Shown in pieces: positions 28,676 through 37,644 of a stretch of DNA of 64,000 nucleotides. A model generated the notes under the pieces. That model was not told where the DNA came from. It searched no databases and was given only the letters and a program-made list of their open reading frames with translations. The stretch's first letter is position 1, and each line of letters starts with the position of its first letter. Source of the stretch: Nitratireductor luteus. Its GTDB lineage: Bacteria; Pseudomonadota; Alphaproteobacteria; Rhizobiales; Rhizobiaceae. The translations under genes were made by a program, and so were the position numbers. Where the stretch lies: assembly GCF_026162365.1 (NCBI RefSeq), contig NZ_JAOANW010000001.1, forward strand, positions 62,001 to 126,000. The letters run 5' to 3'.

Positions 28676-28770
28676 AGGCCTGGTCTCATTAGGGTTTCGT
28701 GCAGCGGGGCGCAAGGGGGAATACGAACAATCGCAGCTTTGTCGCACCGCCGATATTGGTAGCCAGACAT

Positions 28771-29463
28771 TCAGTTCCGGCCTGTTTCGAACCGCGCGAC
28801 GACTTCAGCGGCGAGCGGGCGGGTGATGCGCGACTTCCGCTCGAGCGCGGCACGGTCGAGTTCCTCGACCACGCGCTGCACGGTGGACAGCGAACGCTCG
28901 ATGCGGCGCGTGATGAACTGCACGACATGCGGCTCGACCGAAACCTGCCTGTCTGCAAAGAGCTTTACCAGGACGCCGGCGAGCAGCATGTCGTCGGGCT
29001 CGTCTATTTCCACCGTGGCCGAGGCCTGCAGACGGGAGCGCAGGTCGGGCAGTTCGACGCCCCAGCCGAGCGGAAAACGCCGCGCGGTCAGAAGCAGGTG
29101 ACTGTCGGCGCCCCGCACCGCGTTGATGAGATGAAACAGGCCCTTTTCATCAAGGCCGGGACGGTCGGCATCCTCGATAAGGATCGGCCGGGTTTCCGCG
29201 AGCGCCAAAAAGGAAGGCTCGATAGCGCCGGCGGGCGCGGCGGCGGCCCCTGTCGCCTCAGCCCATATGGCGGCCAGATGCGTTTTGCCGGAGCCGGCAG
29301 GACCCGCCAGGACCGTGATCGGCGACGGCCAGTCGGGCCAGGCCTCCACCAGCGCCACGGCACGCTCGTTCGAGGACGTGACGATCAGATCGTCGCGTGA
29401 ATGCGCCGAACCGTGGGCAAGGTCCAGCGGCAATTGCCGGGGAGCGTCGTCGTTCCGCGTCAT
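28771..29463 (-). CDS. hdaA: DnaA-related replication regulator (HdaA type)
   Basis: A 230-residue AAA+ protein related to DnaA but lacking the DNA-binding domain IV. The N-terminal PRQLPLDL is a match to the beta-clamp-binding motif of Hda proteins, which dock on the sliding clamp and stimulate ATP hydrolysis by DnaA to prevent re-initiation. Walker A is GPAGSGKTHLA (about residues 54–64), Walker B ILIEDAD, and the sensor region ADSHLLLTARR. The ATG overlaps the TGA of the upstream AI-2E gene by four bases (ATGA), indicating translational coupling. The longer upstream frame is the antisense/overlap of that gene. Confidence 0.88.
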   Translation of the reverse strand: MTRNDDAPRQLPLDLAHGSAHSRDDLIVTSSNERAVALVEAWPDWPSPITVLAGPAGSGKTHLAAIWAEATGAAAAPAGAIEPSFLALAETRPILIEDADRPGLDEKGLFHLINAVRGADSHLLLTARRFPLGWGVELPDLRSRLQASATVEIDEPDDMLLAGVLVKLFADRQVSVEPHVVQFITRRIERSLSTVQRVVEELDRAALERKSRITRPLAAEVVARFETGRN

Positions 29464-30605
29464 CGGGGTTCGTGCTTGTGTGTCCCGGCGGGCCCGCTGT
29501 GGCCATGGTAGAGCGGCGATTCCAGATAGCGGGCGATCGCGAAACGAATCAGAACCGCGATAGCGGCGGCGGTCGGAACGGCGATGAGGAGGCCGACGAA
29601 GCCGAACAGGAAGCTGAAGGCGAAGAGCGAGAACATGAGCCAAACCGGATGCAGGCCGACGCTGCGGCCGATCAGCTTGGGCTGGAGGATGTTGCCTTCG
29701 ACGAACTGGCCCGAAAGGAAGATCGCCGCAACGGCTGCGACCCAATACCATTCGGGCCAGAACTGGACAAAGGCCACACCGAGAGCAAGCGCCAGCCCGA
29801 TCAGAGAGCCTACATAGGGAATGAAGCTGATGAGACCGGCAGCCAACCCGATCAGGAGACCGAAATTGAGGCCGACGAGCGTGAGGGCGACGGCATAGTA
29901 GACGCCGAGGATCAGGCACAGCGTGCCCTGGCCGCGCACGAAACCGGCGGTTGCCACGTTGATGTCGCGGGCGATCTGACGCACGGTCACCACATGGTCG
30001 CGCGGGATCCAGCTATCGACCCGGGCAATCATCCGGTCCCAGTCCAGCAGCATGTAGAACGCGACCACCGGGGTGACGACGAACAGGCTGGCAAGATTGA
30101 TCAACGCGACACCCGAACTCCAGACGGACCCGAACAAGGTCGCCACAAAGCCGGTGCCCTGGGCCAGCAGCGTCGACAGGCCGTCACGCAGAGCAGCCGA
30201 TTCAACGCCCAGGGTCTGCTCGAACCAGTCCGGATCGAGCGTGGTGACCATCTCCTGCAGACGCGAGAGATAGTCGGGAAGCCGCCCGAGAAAGCCCAAC
30301 AGCTGATTGCCGAGCACTGGAACGATAATCATCAGCGCCAGCGCCAGCGCGATCACGAACGCGACGAGAATCAACGCCGTCGCCAGCGTGCGCGACAGGC
30401 CGAGGCGCTCTAGGCGATCGGCCACGGGATCGAGGAAATAGGCAACCACCATGCCGGCCAGGAAGGGCAGCAGGATGGAGCTGAAAACGTAGAGAAACAG
30501 GATGAGAAAGGCTGCGGCCAAGGCCCAGAAGACAAGCTGACGCTTCAACCGCCCCCCCTGCGGCTGTCCGCCAGTCTCTTCCATGTCAGGGGCCGGTATC
30601 GACAT
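29460..30605 (-). CDS. AI-2E family membrane transporter
   Basis: A 381-residue polytopic inner-membrane protein of the AI-2E exporter superfamily (PerM/TqsA-like). Hydrophobic helices begin at about residue 28 (FWALAAAFLILFLYVF and the next helix) and continue through a cluster near the C-terminus (GLNFGLLIGLAAGLISFIPYVGSLIGLALALG is part of the conserved core). PKLIGRSVGLHPVWLMFSLFAFSFLFGFVG is characteristic of the family. The substrate is unknown; members export AI-2, sodium or other small molecules. It overlaps the 3' end of the phosphatidyltransferase by 20 bases and is coupled to hdaA. Confidence 0.9.
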   Translation of the reverse strand: MSIPAPDMEETGGQPQGGRLKRQLVFWALAAAFLILFLYVFSSILLPFLAGMVVAYFLDPVADRLERLGLSRTLATALILVAFVIALALALMIIVPVLGNQLLGFLGRLPDYLSRLQEMVTTLDPDWFEQTLGVESAALRDGLSTLLAQGTGFVATLFGSVWSSGVALINLASLFVVTPVVAFYMLLDWDRMIARVDSWIPRDHVVTVRQIARDINVATAGFVRGQGTLCLILGVYYAVALTLVGLNFGLLIGLAAGLISFIPYVGSLIGLALALGVAFVQFWPEWYWVAAVAAIFLSGQFVEGNILQPKLIGRSVGLHPVWLMFSLFAFSFLFGFVGLLIAVPTAAAIAVLIRFAIARYLESPLYHGHSGPAGTHKHEPR

Positions 30606-31173
30606 AGCCGCTCATATGTTTGATCCAGTTCACGAGATAGGCCGCGCCGGAAGCCACGGTCAAGAGCCCGCACAGGTAGATGAGCCCGTCATGGAGCGGC
30701 CCGAACGGATATTCCAGCGAAAGTTCGGCAAGGATCATTGCGGCCACCAGTATCTGCGCAAGTGTATTGGCTTTGGAGATGAACAGCGGCTTCATCGCGA
30801 CGGGATTGCCCATGATGGTGGCCAGCAGGACCCCGCCGACGATCAAGGCGTCGCGGGAGACCACGGCGATGACCAGCCAGAGCGGCAGATGCCCCATATA
30901 GCCCAGAACCACGAAGACGCTGACCAGCAGCAGCTTGTCGGCGATGGGATCGAGATAGGCGCCGAGTTCCGTGCGCTGGTTGAACTGGCGCGCGATGAAA
31001 CCGTCGACGCCGTCAGAAATCCCGGCAAGCAGAAAGCCGGCGAACGCCCAGTCAACATTCTCCGTCAACAGCGCGAAGACCACGGCTGGGACGAGCACGA
31101 AGCGCATCAGCGTGATAATGTTGGGGATGGTCAATCCGGTGCCTCCCTCGCCCGGGATCAGTTGCGGCGTCAT
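30586..31173 (-). CDS. CDP-alcohol phosphatidyltransferase, cardiolipin-synthase-like
   Basis: A 195-residue integral membrane enzyme with the complete CDP-alcohol transferase signature (DGVDGFIAR, then G and two Asp in GAYLDPIADK). Usual annotation would be PgsA-like, and a true pgsA is at 43215. This protein lacks PgsA's CREILVSGLREYL and KWKTAIQ segments. Instead it has SRDALIVGGVLL and FISKANTLAQILV, which resemble the SRD and FISK-NT-Q blocks that I recall from mitochondrial-type cardiolipin synthase (CRLS1). It may therefore join CDP-diacylglycerol to phosphatidylglycerol; this is an inference. Start ATG 31173 is set by the conserved N-terminus. It heads the operon with the AI-2E gene and hdaA. 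Confidence 0.85.
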   Translation of the reverse strand: MTPQLIPGEGGTGLTIPNIITLMRFVLVPAVVFALLTENVDWAFAGFLLAGISDGVDGFIARQFNQRTELGAYLDPIADKLLLVSVFVVLGYMGHLPLWLVIAVVSRDALIVGGVLLATIMGNPVAMKPLFISKANTLAQILVAAMILAELSLEYPFGPLHDGLIYLCGLLTVASGAAYLVNWIKHMSGYVDTGP

Positions 31174-31336
31174 GCATAGATGCCCCCGCGGGCGGCTCCC
31201 TTCAAGGGGAAAGAATTGGGCCACGCGGGAGTTGGAACTGGTCTGTGCGCGATTGCGGCACAGCCTTGCAGGCCGCGCCCACGCGTGCGATTAGCCAGGG
31301 AAGAGCCGCCTTGCAGGCTGCAAAAAAGGTGTGGTC

Positions 31337-32401
31337 ATGAGCGAAAAGAAAAACGGTCTCTCCTATGCGCAGGCCGGCGTCGACATCGATGCGGGCAATG
31401 CGATGGTGGAAAAGATAAAGCCCATGGTGCGCTCAACGCGGCGGCCAGGGGCCGATAGCGAAATCGGCGGCTTCGGTGGACTGTTCGACCTCAAGGCCGC
31501 CGGCTTCACCGATCCCATCCTGATCGCCGCCAATGACGGCGTGGGCACCAAGCTGAAGATCGCCATCGAGGCCGGCAGGCACGATACGGTCGGCATCGAC
31601 CTCGTCGCCATGTGCGTCAACGATCTGGTGGTGCAGGGCGGTGAACCGCTTTTTTTCCTCGACTATTTTGCGACCGGAAAGCTCGATCCCGAGCAGGGGG
31701 CGGCCATCGTATCAGGCATCGCCGAGGGCTGCCGCCAGGCGGGCTGCGCGCTGATCGGCGGCGAGACGGCGGAAATGCCCGGTATGTATCATGGCGAGGA
31801 CTACGATCTGGCTGGCTTTGCCGTGGGTGCGGCCGAGCGCGGCAGGCTGCTGCCCACCAACGACATCGTCGAAGGCGACGTGATCCTCGGCCTGTCCTCG
31901 TCCGGCGTCCACTCCAACGGCTTCTCGCTGGTGCGCAAGATCGTGGAGTTGAGCGGGCTGGGCTGGCGGGACGAAGCTCCCTTCGCAGCCGGCAAGATGC
32001 TTGGCGAGGCGCTTCTGGAACCGACCCGCATCTATGTAAAGCCGCTCCTGAGCGCGATTTCCGGCACCCACGGCATCAAGGCGCTCGCGCATATCACCGG
32101 CGGCGGCTTCCCCGAGAACATTCCGCGCGTCCTGCCGGCCGAATATGCCGCCGAGATCGACCTCGACGCCATCGAAGCACCCCCGGTCTTCTCGTGGCTT
32201 GCCGAAACGGGTGGGGTGGAAGCCACCGAAATGCTGCGCACTTTCAATTGCGGCATCGGCATGATCGCCGTGGTGGCGGCGGGACAAGCCGCCCAGGTGG
32301 CGGCTGTCCTGCAGAAGGAGGGCGAGCACGTCACCACGCTCGGCCGCATATGCCCGCGCCGCCAGCACGGCGTCATCTACAACGGAGCGCTCCAGCTATG
32401 A
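31337..32401 (+). CDS. purM: Phosphoribosylformylglycinamidine cyclo-ligase (AIR synthetase)
   Basis: Step five of purine synthesis, closing FGAM to AIR with ATP. The 354-residue protein shows [14 protein letters not shown] at the start, the [10 protein letters not shown] loop, the ATP/Mg region [35 protein letters not shown], and the C-terminal [19 protein letters not shown] lies eight bases before ATG 31337, favouring it over GTG 31331. Its stop overlaps the purN start by four bases. It is divergent from the phosphatidyltransferase operon. Confidence 0.97.
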   Translation: MSEKKNGLSYAQAGVDIDAGNAMVEKIKPMVRSTRRPGADSEIGGFGGLFDLKAAGFTDPILIAANDGVGTKLKIAIEAGRHDTVGIDLVAMCVNDLVVQGGEPLFFLDYFATGKLDPEQGAAIVSGIAEGCRQAGCALIGGETAEMPGMYHGEDYDLAGFAVGAAERGRLLPTNDIVEGDVILGLSSSGVHSNGFSLVRKIVELSGLGWRDEAPFAAGKMLGEALLEPTRIYVKPLLSAISGTHGIKALAHITGGGFPENIPRVLPAEYAAEIDLDAIEAPPVFSWLAETGGVEATEMLRTFNCGIGMIAVVAAGQAAQVAAVLQKEGEHVTTLGRICPRRQHGVIYNGALQL

Positions 32402-33105
32402 CCGCAAGGAAGACGGCAATCCTGATTTCCGGCCGCGGCTCCAATATGAGCTCGCTCATCCGCGCCGCGGCGGAGGCGAACTACCCGGCCGAAATCTGCG
32501 GTGTCATTTCCGACAATGAGGACGCGCCGGGTCTCGCAGCGGCCGAGGCCGCCGGCATTCCGGCGCTTGCCATTCCCCGCGCAAATTTTCCCGACCGGCA
32601 GGCACACGAGGCGGCCCTCGGCGAGGCCCTTGCCGACCTAGGTGCGGAAATCGTGTGCCTTGCCGGCTTCATGCGCATCCTGAGCCCCGCCTTCGTGCGC
32701 CGCTTCGAAGGACGGATGATCAACGTCCATCCTTCCCTACTTCCGCTGTTCAAGGGCTTGGAAACCCACAAGCGGGCGCTTGAAGCCGGCATGCGTATCC
32801 ATGGCTGCACCGTGCACTTCGTCACCCCGGAGATGGATGACGGTCCCGTCATTGCGCAAGCCGCCATCCCCGTTTTACCGCAAGACGACGAGGAGAAACT
32901 CGCCGCCCGCATCCTGAAGGTGGAGCACAGGATATATCCGCTGGCCCTGGCGCTGGTCGCCTCGGGCAAGGCGCGGATGGAAGGAGGGCGCACAATATTC
33001 GACCGAAATGCGAATATCGGCTGGGGCGAAACGGCCTCGCTGACGGTGCCCTCCTCCATCGAGGAGGTGTTCGACCTAGAGGATCTGGCCCGGCTGACGC
33101 CCTGA
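32398..33105 (+). CDS. purN: Phosphoribosylglycinamide formyltransferase
   Basis: Transfers the formyl group from 10-formyl-tetrahydrofolate to GAR in purine synthesis. The 235-residue protein carries [14 protein letters not shown] (phosphate-binding loop), the catalytic triad region [20 protein letters not shown] (Asn and His), the Asp in MDDGPVIAQ, and [14 protein letters not shown]. It is about 20 residues longer than the E. coli enzyme at the C-terminus. The ATG overlaps the purM stop (ATGA), so the two are translationally coupled. Confidence 0.96.
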   Translation: MTARKTAILISGRGSNMSSLIRAAAEANYPAEICGVISDNEDAPGLAAAEAAGIPALAIPRANFPDRQAHEAALGEALADLGAEIVCLAGFMRILSPAFVRRFEGRMINVHPSLLPLFKGLETHKRALEAGMRIHGCTVHFVTPEMDDGPVIAQAAIPVLPQDDEEKLAARILKVEHRIYPLALALVASGKARMEGGRTIFDRNANIGWGETASLTVPSSIEEVFDLEDLARLTP

Positions 33106-33180
33106 CGGGAAGGGCGCGATAGGGCCGGCTTGGCGGGCCGGGCCGTTGACGGCATTCTGGCCGCCCGTCATTCTGCCCTC

Positions 33181-33621
33181 ATGATGGGCACATCCCACCC
33201 CGATATCGGCGCTGCGCCACCATTTGGCGATGCCCTTGTGGCTTCCGCTTTCGCAGCGATTGAGGCACCTGCACGGGGTCGCCTGCTCGCGTTGCGCCGT
33301 CTGATCTTCGAGGTCGCGGCAGCAACGCCTGAGGTCGGAGCCATCAAGGAGACGCTGAAATGGGGCCAGCCAGCCTATCTGACCCCCGAGACCGGCAGCG
33401 GCAGCACGATCAGGCTCGGCATCCCGAAGTCGCCCCACCACGGCTATGCGCTTTTTGTCCACTGCAGCACCAGCCTGACCCAGCAGTTCGAGGCGCATTA
33501 CCCCGGCCTGTTTGACTATGAAGGGACGCGGGCACTGCTGTTTCGCGTTGAGAAGGAGATTCCGGAAAACGCGCTAAGACACTGTATCGGGCTCGCTTTG
33601 ACCTATCGCACTGGGAAATGA
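33181..33621 (+). CDS. DUF1801 domain protein
   Basis: A 146-residue soluble protein of the DUF1801 (YdhG/YjbR-like) group. Supporting segments are the helix RLLALRRLIFEVAAATP, then IKETLKWGQPAYLTPETGSG with the Trp-Gly-Gln-Pro block, and GYALFVHCSTSL. The function of the family is unknown; some members are proposed iron or small-molecule chaperones. ATG 33181 (tandem ATGs) is chosen; GTG 33130 would add a poorly conserved lead. It is monocistronic by appearance, with a repeat-containing gap after it. Confidence 0.75.
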   Translation: MMGTSHPDIGAAPPFGDALVASAFAAIEAPARGRLLALRRLIFEVAAATPEVGAIKETLKWGQPAYLTPETGSGSTIRLGIPKSPHHGYALFVHCSTSLTQQFEAHYPGLFDYEGTRALLFRVEKEIPENALRHCIGLALTYRTGK

Positions 33622-33726
33622 ATAGTGCCAATTCCCCGTGGGTTAGTCGGTGCGCGAAGGCCAGAAGCTCGTCATCAATTCAGGCGAACTCCATTGATGC
33701 GTTTCGCAGAGCGCGAGGAACCCGGC

Positions 33727-33950
33727 TCGTCACCCCGGCCGACCGTAGGGAGAGCCGGGGCCTTGGAAGAACAACGTAGAGCGCGGCCCCTCTGAGCTTG
33801 TCGAAGGGCCTCGTCGCGGCGCATTTCAGAATCGTGGCCCTTTCTGCGGAAACCGGCCGCGCTAACCCGATGGGTCCCGGCTCTCCCTGTGGTCGGTCGG
33901 GATGACGAGGCGGGGTGCCCTACATCGTCATCCTCGATGCCAGAATTCAG
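33727..33950. repeat. Intergenic mosaic inverted repeat
   Basis: Two 33-base arms, 33727–33759 and 33876–33908, are reverse complements at 29 of 33 positions (key words TCGTCA, CCGACC, AGGGAGAGCCGGG). Nested inside are GCGCGGCC/GGCCGCGC and the CTTGTCGAAGGG word familiar from repeats in alphaproteobacterial genomes. A further piece at 33926–33950 (CGTCATCCTCGATGCC…) recurs, inverted, at 48565–48590. The stretch 33622–34008 holds no credible gene apart from this. Confidence 0.7.
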
Positions 33951-34008
33951 AGGCGCGTTCGCAAAACATGGTTGATGACGGAGGCGGGCGCCTGCCACTA
34001 TCGACGCG

Positions 34009-36117
34009 TTATTCCTGAACCGCCTTCACCCAAACCTTGGTGTCGTGGAAAGCCGCGCCGCCATAGGGAGCGATGGCGTCGGCGCCGGTCAGCACATTGA
34101 TGCCTTCATCGCGCTCGTGGGCGCTGTTGGGCCAGATGCCTTCAGCCACGACGACGCCGCGGCGCAGACCCTCGAACATCTTCACATGCAGAACGACCTC
34201 GCCACGCGGATTGCCGATCTCGACGCGGTCGCCGGCGGCGAGCCCGAGCATGGCGGCGTCTTCGGGGTGCAGCATCAGTTCGGGCCGCCCTTCCCGCTTG
34301 ATGGAGCCGGGCGTCTCGGCAAAGCTCGAATTGAGGAAAGTGCGCGCCGGCGAGGTGGCGAGCCGGAACGGATGCTCGGCATCGGCCGCCTCGATGAAAT
34401 TCACATGGTCGGGAAACTCCGGCAGGCGCTCGTGCGGCCCCTGGATGCCGATCGATTCGGGCGGGCGGTTTGGCGCGGCGGTCCCGGTCCAGTCCGGCCG
34501 GAAACGGAACTTCCCGTCCGCATGGCCGAAACCCTTGACGAAATGGGCCGTCTCGAAATCGGGCTGGACATCGGCCCAGCGCTCCTTGCGGAAACTGTCG
34601 AAGCTGCCGAGCCCGCGCTTGCCAAGCATCCAGTCCAGATGCTGCCGCGCGGTCAGGCCGAACCCGTCGAAATGATCGACGCCGAGGCGTTTTGCCAGTT
34701 CCTCGATCACGAACAGGTTTTCGCGGGCCTCGCCGGGCGGGTCGATCAGCTTCGGTCCAAGCAGGATGTGCTGGTGCCCGCCCCCGCGATAGATGTCGTC
34801 ATGCTCCACGAACATGGTGGCCGGCAGCACCACATCGGCGAGCTTCGCCGTGTCGGTCATGAATTGCTCGTGCACGGCGACGAAGAGGTCGTCGCGCTCA
34901 AGGCCGCGTCTCACCAGCCGCTGCTCGGGCGCGACATTGGCGGGGTTGGTGTTCTGGATCAGCATGGCCGTCACCGGCGGGCCGCCGTAGAGGGCCTGCG
35001 GGTCGCCCGTCAGCACCCGGCCGATCTGCGACTGGTCGAGCGCGCGGATATGCGGATCCTTGTAGGAGTGACCTTCCACCAGCGACTTGTCGAGCCCGAA
35101 GATCGACGAGTTGGAATGAAACGCGCCGCCGCCCTCATACTGCCATGCGCCCGTCACCGTTGCGATGGAAAGGGCAGCGTGCATGTTCACGGCGCCGTTG
35201 CGGTTTCGGGTGAATCCGTAGCCGAGGCGGAAGAATGTGCGCTTGGTTTCACCGACGAGTTTCGCGAAGGCCTCGATTTCGACAGCCGGCAGGCCTGTGA
35301 TTTCGGCGGCCCATTCGGGTGTGCGGGTTTTCAGATGCCTTTCGAGGCCCTTGGGATCGTCCGTGTATTTGTACAGATACTCCCAGTCGGCATGGCCGTC
35401 GCGAAACAGGATATGCATGACGGCACAGGCGAGTGCTGCATCGGTGCCCGGCTTCACGACGAGGCCAAGATCGGCCTGTTTCATCGTGGCATTGTCGTAA
35501 ATGTCGATGACGACGATCTTCGCGCCGCGTTCCTTGCGCGCCTTGATGGCGTGGGTCATCACATTGACCTGGGTGGCGACCGCATTCGTGCCCCAGATGA
35601 CCACGCAATCGGATTTGGCCATTTCGCGCGGGTCGGGTCCGCGCAGATCGCCGGCACCCATGGCGAATCCGGTCCAGGCAGGATTGGTGCAGATGGTCCC
35701 GAAAAAATCTGAATAGCGCTTGGCGTGGCGAAGGCGGTGGATCGAATCGCGCTGCACCAGGCCCATCGTGCCGGCATATTGGTACGGCCATACGGTTTCG
35801 CTGCCATGCAGCTCCTCGGCCTTCAGGAACCGCTCGGCGATCAGATCAAGCGCAGCTTCCCAACTCGCCTCCTTCCAGGCCCCCTCGCCCTTTGCGCCCG
35901 CCCGCACCATCGGCTTCAACAGGCGGTCGGGGTGATGCACGCGCTCGGCATAACGGGCGACCTTGGCGCAGATCACGCCAGCGGTGTAGCTGTTGTCCTT
36001 CGATCCGTGCACACGGCCGAGCCTGCCGTCGACGATCTCGATGTCGAGCGCGCAGGTGGACGGGCAGTCATGCGGGCAGGCGGAATGACCGATATGGATA
36101 TTGCTGTGCGTGTTCAT
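34009..36117 (-). CDS. Molybdopterin oxidoreductase family protein
   Basis: A 702-residue enzyme of the DMSO-reductase superfamily. The N-terminal iron–sulfur motif CPHDCPSTC plus a fourth Cys in GVICAKVAR (about residues 14–50) would hold one 4Fe-4S cluster. The molybdopterin-binding domains follow (VIWGTNAVATQVNV, VVLPATMFVEHDDIYRGG, then the C-terminal TSPARTFLNSSFAETP and IGNPRGEVVLHVKMFEG). There is no twin-arginine signal, so it is probably cytoplasmic. No electron-transfer or membrane subunit gene lies beside it, and the substrate is unknown. The cofactor genes moaD and moaE are about 8 kb away. Confidence 0.9.
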   Translation of the reverse strand: MNTHSNIHIGHSACPHDCPSTCALDIEIVDGRLGRVHGSKDNSYTAGVICAKVARYAERVHHPDRLLKPMVRAGAKGEGAWKEASWEAALDLIAERFLKAEELHGSETVWPYQYAGTMGLVQRDSIHRLRHAKRYSDFFGTICTNPAWTGFAMGAGDLRGPDPREMAKSDCVVIWGTNAVATQVNVMTHAIKARKERGAKIVVIDIYDNATMKQADLGLVVKPGTDAALACAVMHILFRDGHADWEYLYKYTDDPKGLERHLKTRTPEWAAEITGLPAVEIEAFAKLVGETKRTFFRLGYGFTRNRNGAVNMHAALSIATVTGAWQYEGGGAFHSNSSIFGLDKSLVEGHSYKDPHIRALDQSQIGRVLTGDPQALYGGPPVTAMLIQNTNPANVAPEQRLVRRGLERDDLFVAVHEQFMTDTAKLADVVLPATMFVEHDDIYRGGGHQHILLGPKLIDPPGEARENLFVIEELAKRLGVDHFDGFGLTARQHLDWMLGKRGLGSFDSFRKERWADVQPDFETAHFVKGFGHADGKFRFRPDWTGTAAPNRPPESIGIQGPHERLPEFPDHVNFIEAADAEHPFRLATSPARTFLNSSFAETPGSIKREGRPELMLHPEDAAMLGLAAGDRVEIGNPRGEVVLHVKMFEGLRRGVVVAEGIWPNSAHERDEGINVLTGADAIAPYGGAAFHDTKVWVKAVQE

Positions 36118-36233
36118 GGGCCGGAGACTAGCGATTCTTTCGGTGGGAGCGTAGAGCCAGTTTCATCAAATAATGTACGTCTACCGATCAAGGACAGTGA
36201 TCGGTCGTCTAAAGCCCGTTTCGGAAACTGCCG

Positions 36234-37082
36234 ATGAATTATCGCCACGCCTTTCACGCTGGAAACTTTGCCGATGTGGTGAAGCATGCGGTGTTGGCGC
36301 GTATTGTGGAATATCTGAAGCGAAAGGACAAAGCGTTCCGGGTCATCGACACCCATGCGGGCATCGGCCTTTACGATCTCTCCTCGCAGGAAGCACAGCG
36401 CACCGGCGAGTGGCGCGAGGGTATCGGCCGGTTGATGACGAGTACGCTCGATGCGGAAAGTGCCAATCTCCTGAGTCCCTTGCTGGAGGTCGTTCGCGCG
36501 GTGAATCAGCCGGGCGCGCTCACCTGTTACCCCGGCTCGCCGACGATCGTGCGCCATCTGCTGCGCCGGCAGGACCGGCTGACAGCGATCGAACTGCACG
36601 AGGCGGACGCGGCTCAACTGGCCGCCCGTTTTGTCGGAGATTTCCAGGTACGCACCATTCATCTCGACGGCTGGCTGGCGCTGGGCGCGCATCTGCCGCC
36701 GAAGGAAAAGCGCGGGCTGGTGCTGGTCGACCCGCCTTTCGAGCAGGAGGGTGAGTTCGGCAGGATGATCGAGCGGCTGCGGACCGCGTACCGTCGCTGG
36801 CCGGGCGGTATCTACGCGCTGTGGTACCCGATCAAGGACCGGCAGGCGGTTGCCGGCTTCCGCCGGGGGCTGGCCGAAAGCGGCATCGGCGACATGATCG
36901 ACATCGTGTTCGAGAAACGCCCGCCCTCGCCGGAGCCAAGGCTGGATGGAACCGGCATGATCGTCGTCAACCCGCCCTACGTTCTGGAAGAGGAAGTGCG
37001 GCGGATATTATCCGCCCTCACCCCGATCCTGACTGAGACCAGAGGCGGCGAGATCGCCGTCACGCGCCTGGTGGGTGAATAG
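36234..37082 (+). CDS. rlmJ: 23S rRNA (adenine(2030)-N6)-methyltransferase
   Basis: Methylates A2030 of 23S rRNA using S-adenosylmethionine. The 282-residue length matches the E. coli enzyme. The characteristic opening is MNYRHAFHAGNFADVVKHAV, followed by VIDTHAGIGLYDL for SAM binding and the catalytic DPPFEQEGEF (DPPY/F motif, about residues 165–174). The closing ILVNPP-like segment IVVNPPYVLEEE is also typical. The ATG at 36234 is the first codon of the conserved N-terminus. It is divergent from the molybdopterin oxidoreductase gene. Confidence 0.94.
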   Translation: MNYRHAFHAGNFADVVKHAVLARIVEYLKRKDKAFRVIDTHAGIGLYDLSSQEAQRTGEWREGIGRLMTSTLDAESANLLSPLLEVVRAVNQPGALTCYPGSPTIVRHLLRRQDRLTAIELHEADAAQLAARFVGDFQVRTIHLDGWLALGAHLPPKEKRGLVLVDPPFEQEGEFGRMIERLRTAYRRWPGGIYALWYPIKDRQAVAGFRRGLAESGIGDMIDIVFEKRPPSPEPRLDGTGMIVVNPPYVLEEEVRRILSALTPILTETRGGEIAVTRLVGE

Positions 37083-37190
37083 CAGCTGCGAACTTCCGGC
37101 TTGACCCTTTGCCGGACCTGGTAAAAAGTGCCGCAACGTCAAATCGGGCATCGCGAATCCCTCGAACGGCGCCTGAACTGGAGGATTGCA

Positions 37191-37622
37191 ATGTTACGCT
37201 CGACAGGCCTTGCAGCAGCCGCATTCGTTGCGGCACTGGCAACCGCTCCTACCGCCCATGCGGCTGACATCATTGGCATCTATGACGGGACGGATACGAT
37301 CTGCGGGCACAAGAATGTGCGTACCACTATTCAGAAGCGGTTCCGCTATCAGGTCACGCATGTGCCGAACCTTCCCGATGTGGAGATCGTGGATTTCTAT
37401 GGCGCCGGTCTGACACGCTATCAGCCGGCGGCAGCCGATAGCCCCATCGAACGGCGCTATTGCCGGGCGACCGCGCGGCTTTCCGACGGGCGCGACCGCA
37501 ACATCTGGTATGTGATCGAATATGGTCAGGGCTTCGCTTCCATTGGCGACAATGTGGAGTTCTGCCTGTCGGGATTCGACCGCTGGAAGGTCTACAACGG
37601 CTCATGCCGAGTGCTGCGTTGA
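37191..37622 (+). CDS. Small secreted protein with four cysteines
   Basis: A 143-residue protein with a clear Sec signal (MLRSTGLAAAAFVAALATAP, cleavage likely after AHA near residue 25). The mature part has four Cys (in TICGHK, RYCRAT, EFCLSG and GSCRVL), enough for two disulfides. It contains aromatic- and Gly-rich strands (IVDFYGAGLTRYQP, WYVIEYGQGFASIG) suggesting a small beta fold. I recognise no family. GGAGG before ATG 37191 fixes the start. It is followed after 22 bases by a secreted RNase T2 gene on the same strand, so a shared transcript and a shared compartment are likely. Confidence 0.75.
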   Translation: MLRSTGLAAAAFVAALATAPTAHAADIIGIYDGTDTICGHKNVRTTIQKRFRYQVTHVPNLPDVEIVDFYGAGLTRYQPAAADSPIERRYCRATARLSDGRDRNIWYVIEYGQGFASIGDNVEFCLSGFDRWKVYNGSCRVLR

Positions 37623-37644
37623 GTTGTTGACGCCGGGGCGTGGA

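Noticed and set aside
33727-33908. CRISPR-like repeat pattern
   Set aside because: There are only two arms, they are inverted rather than direct, and no spacer series or cas gene is present anywhere in the window.
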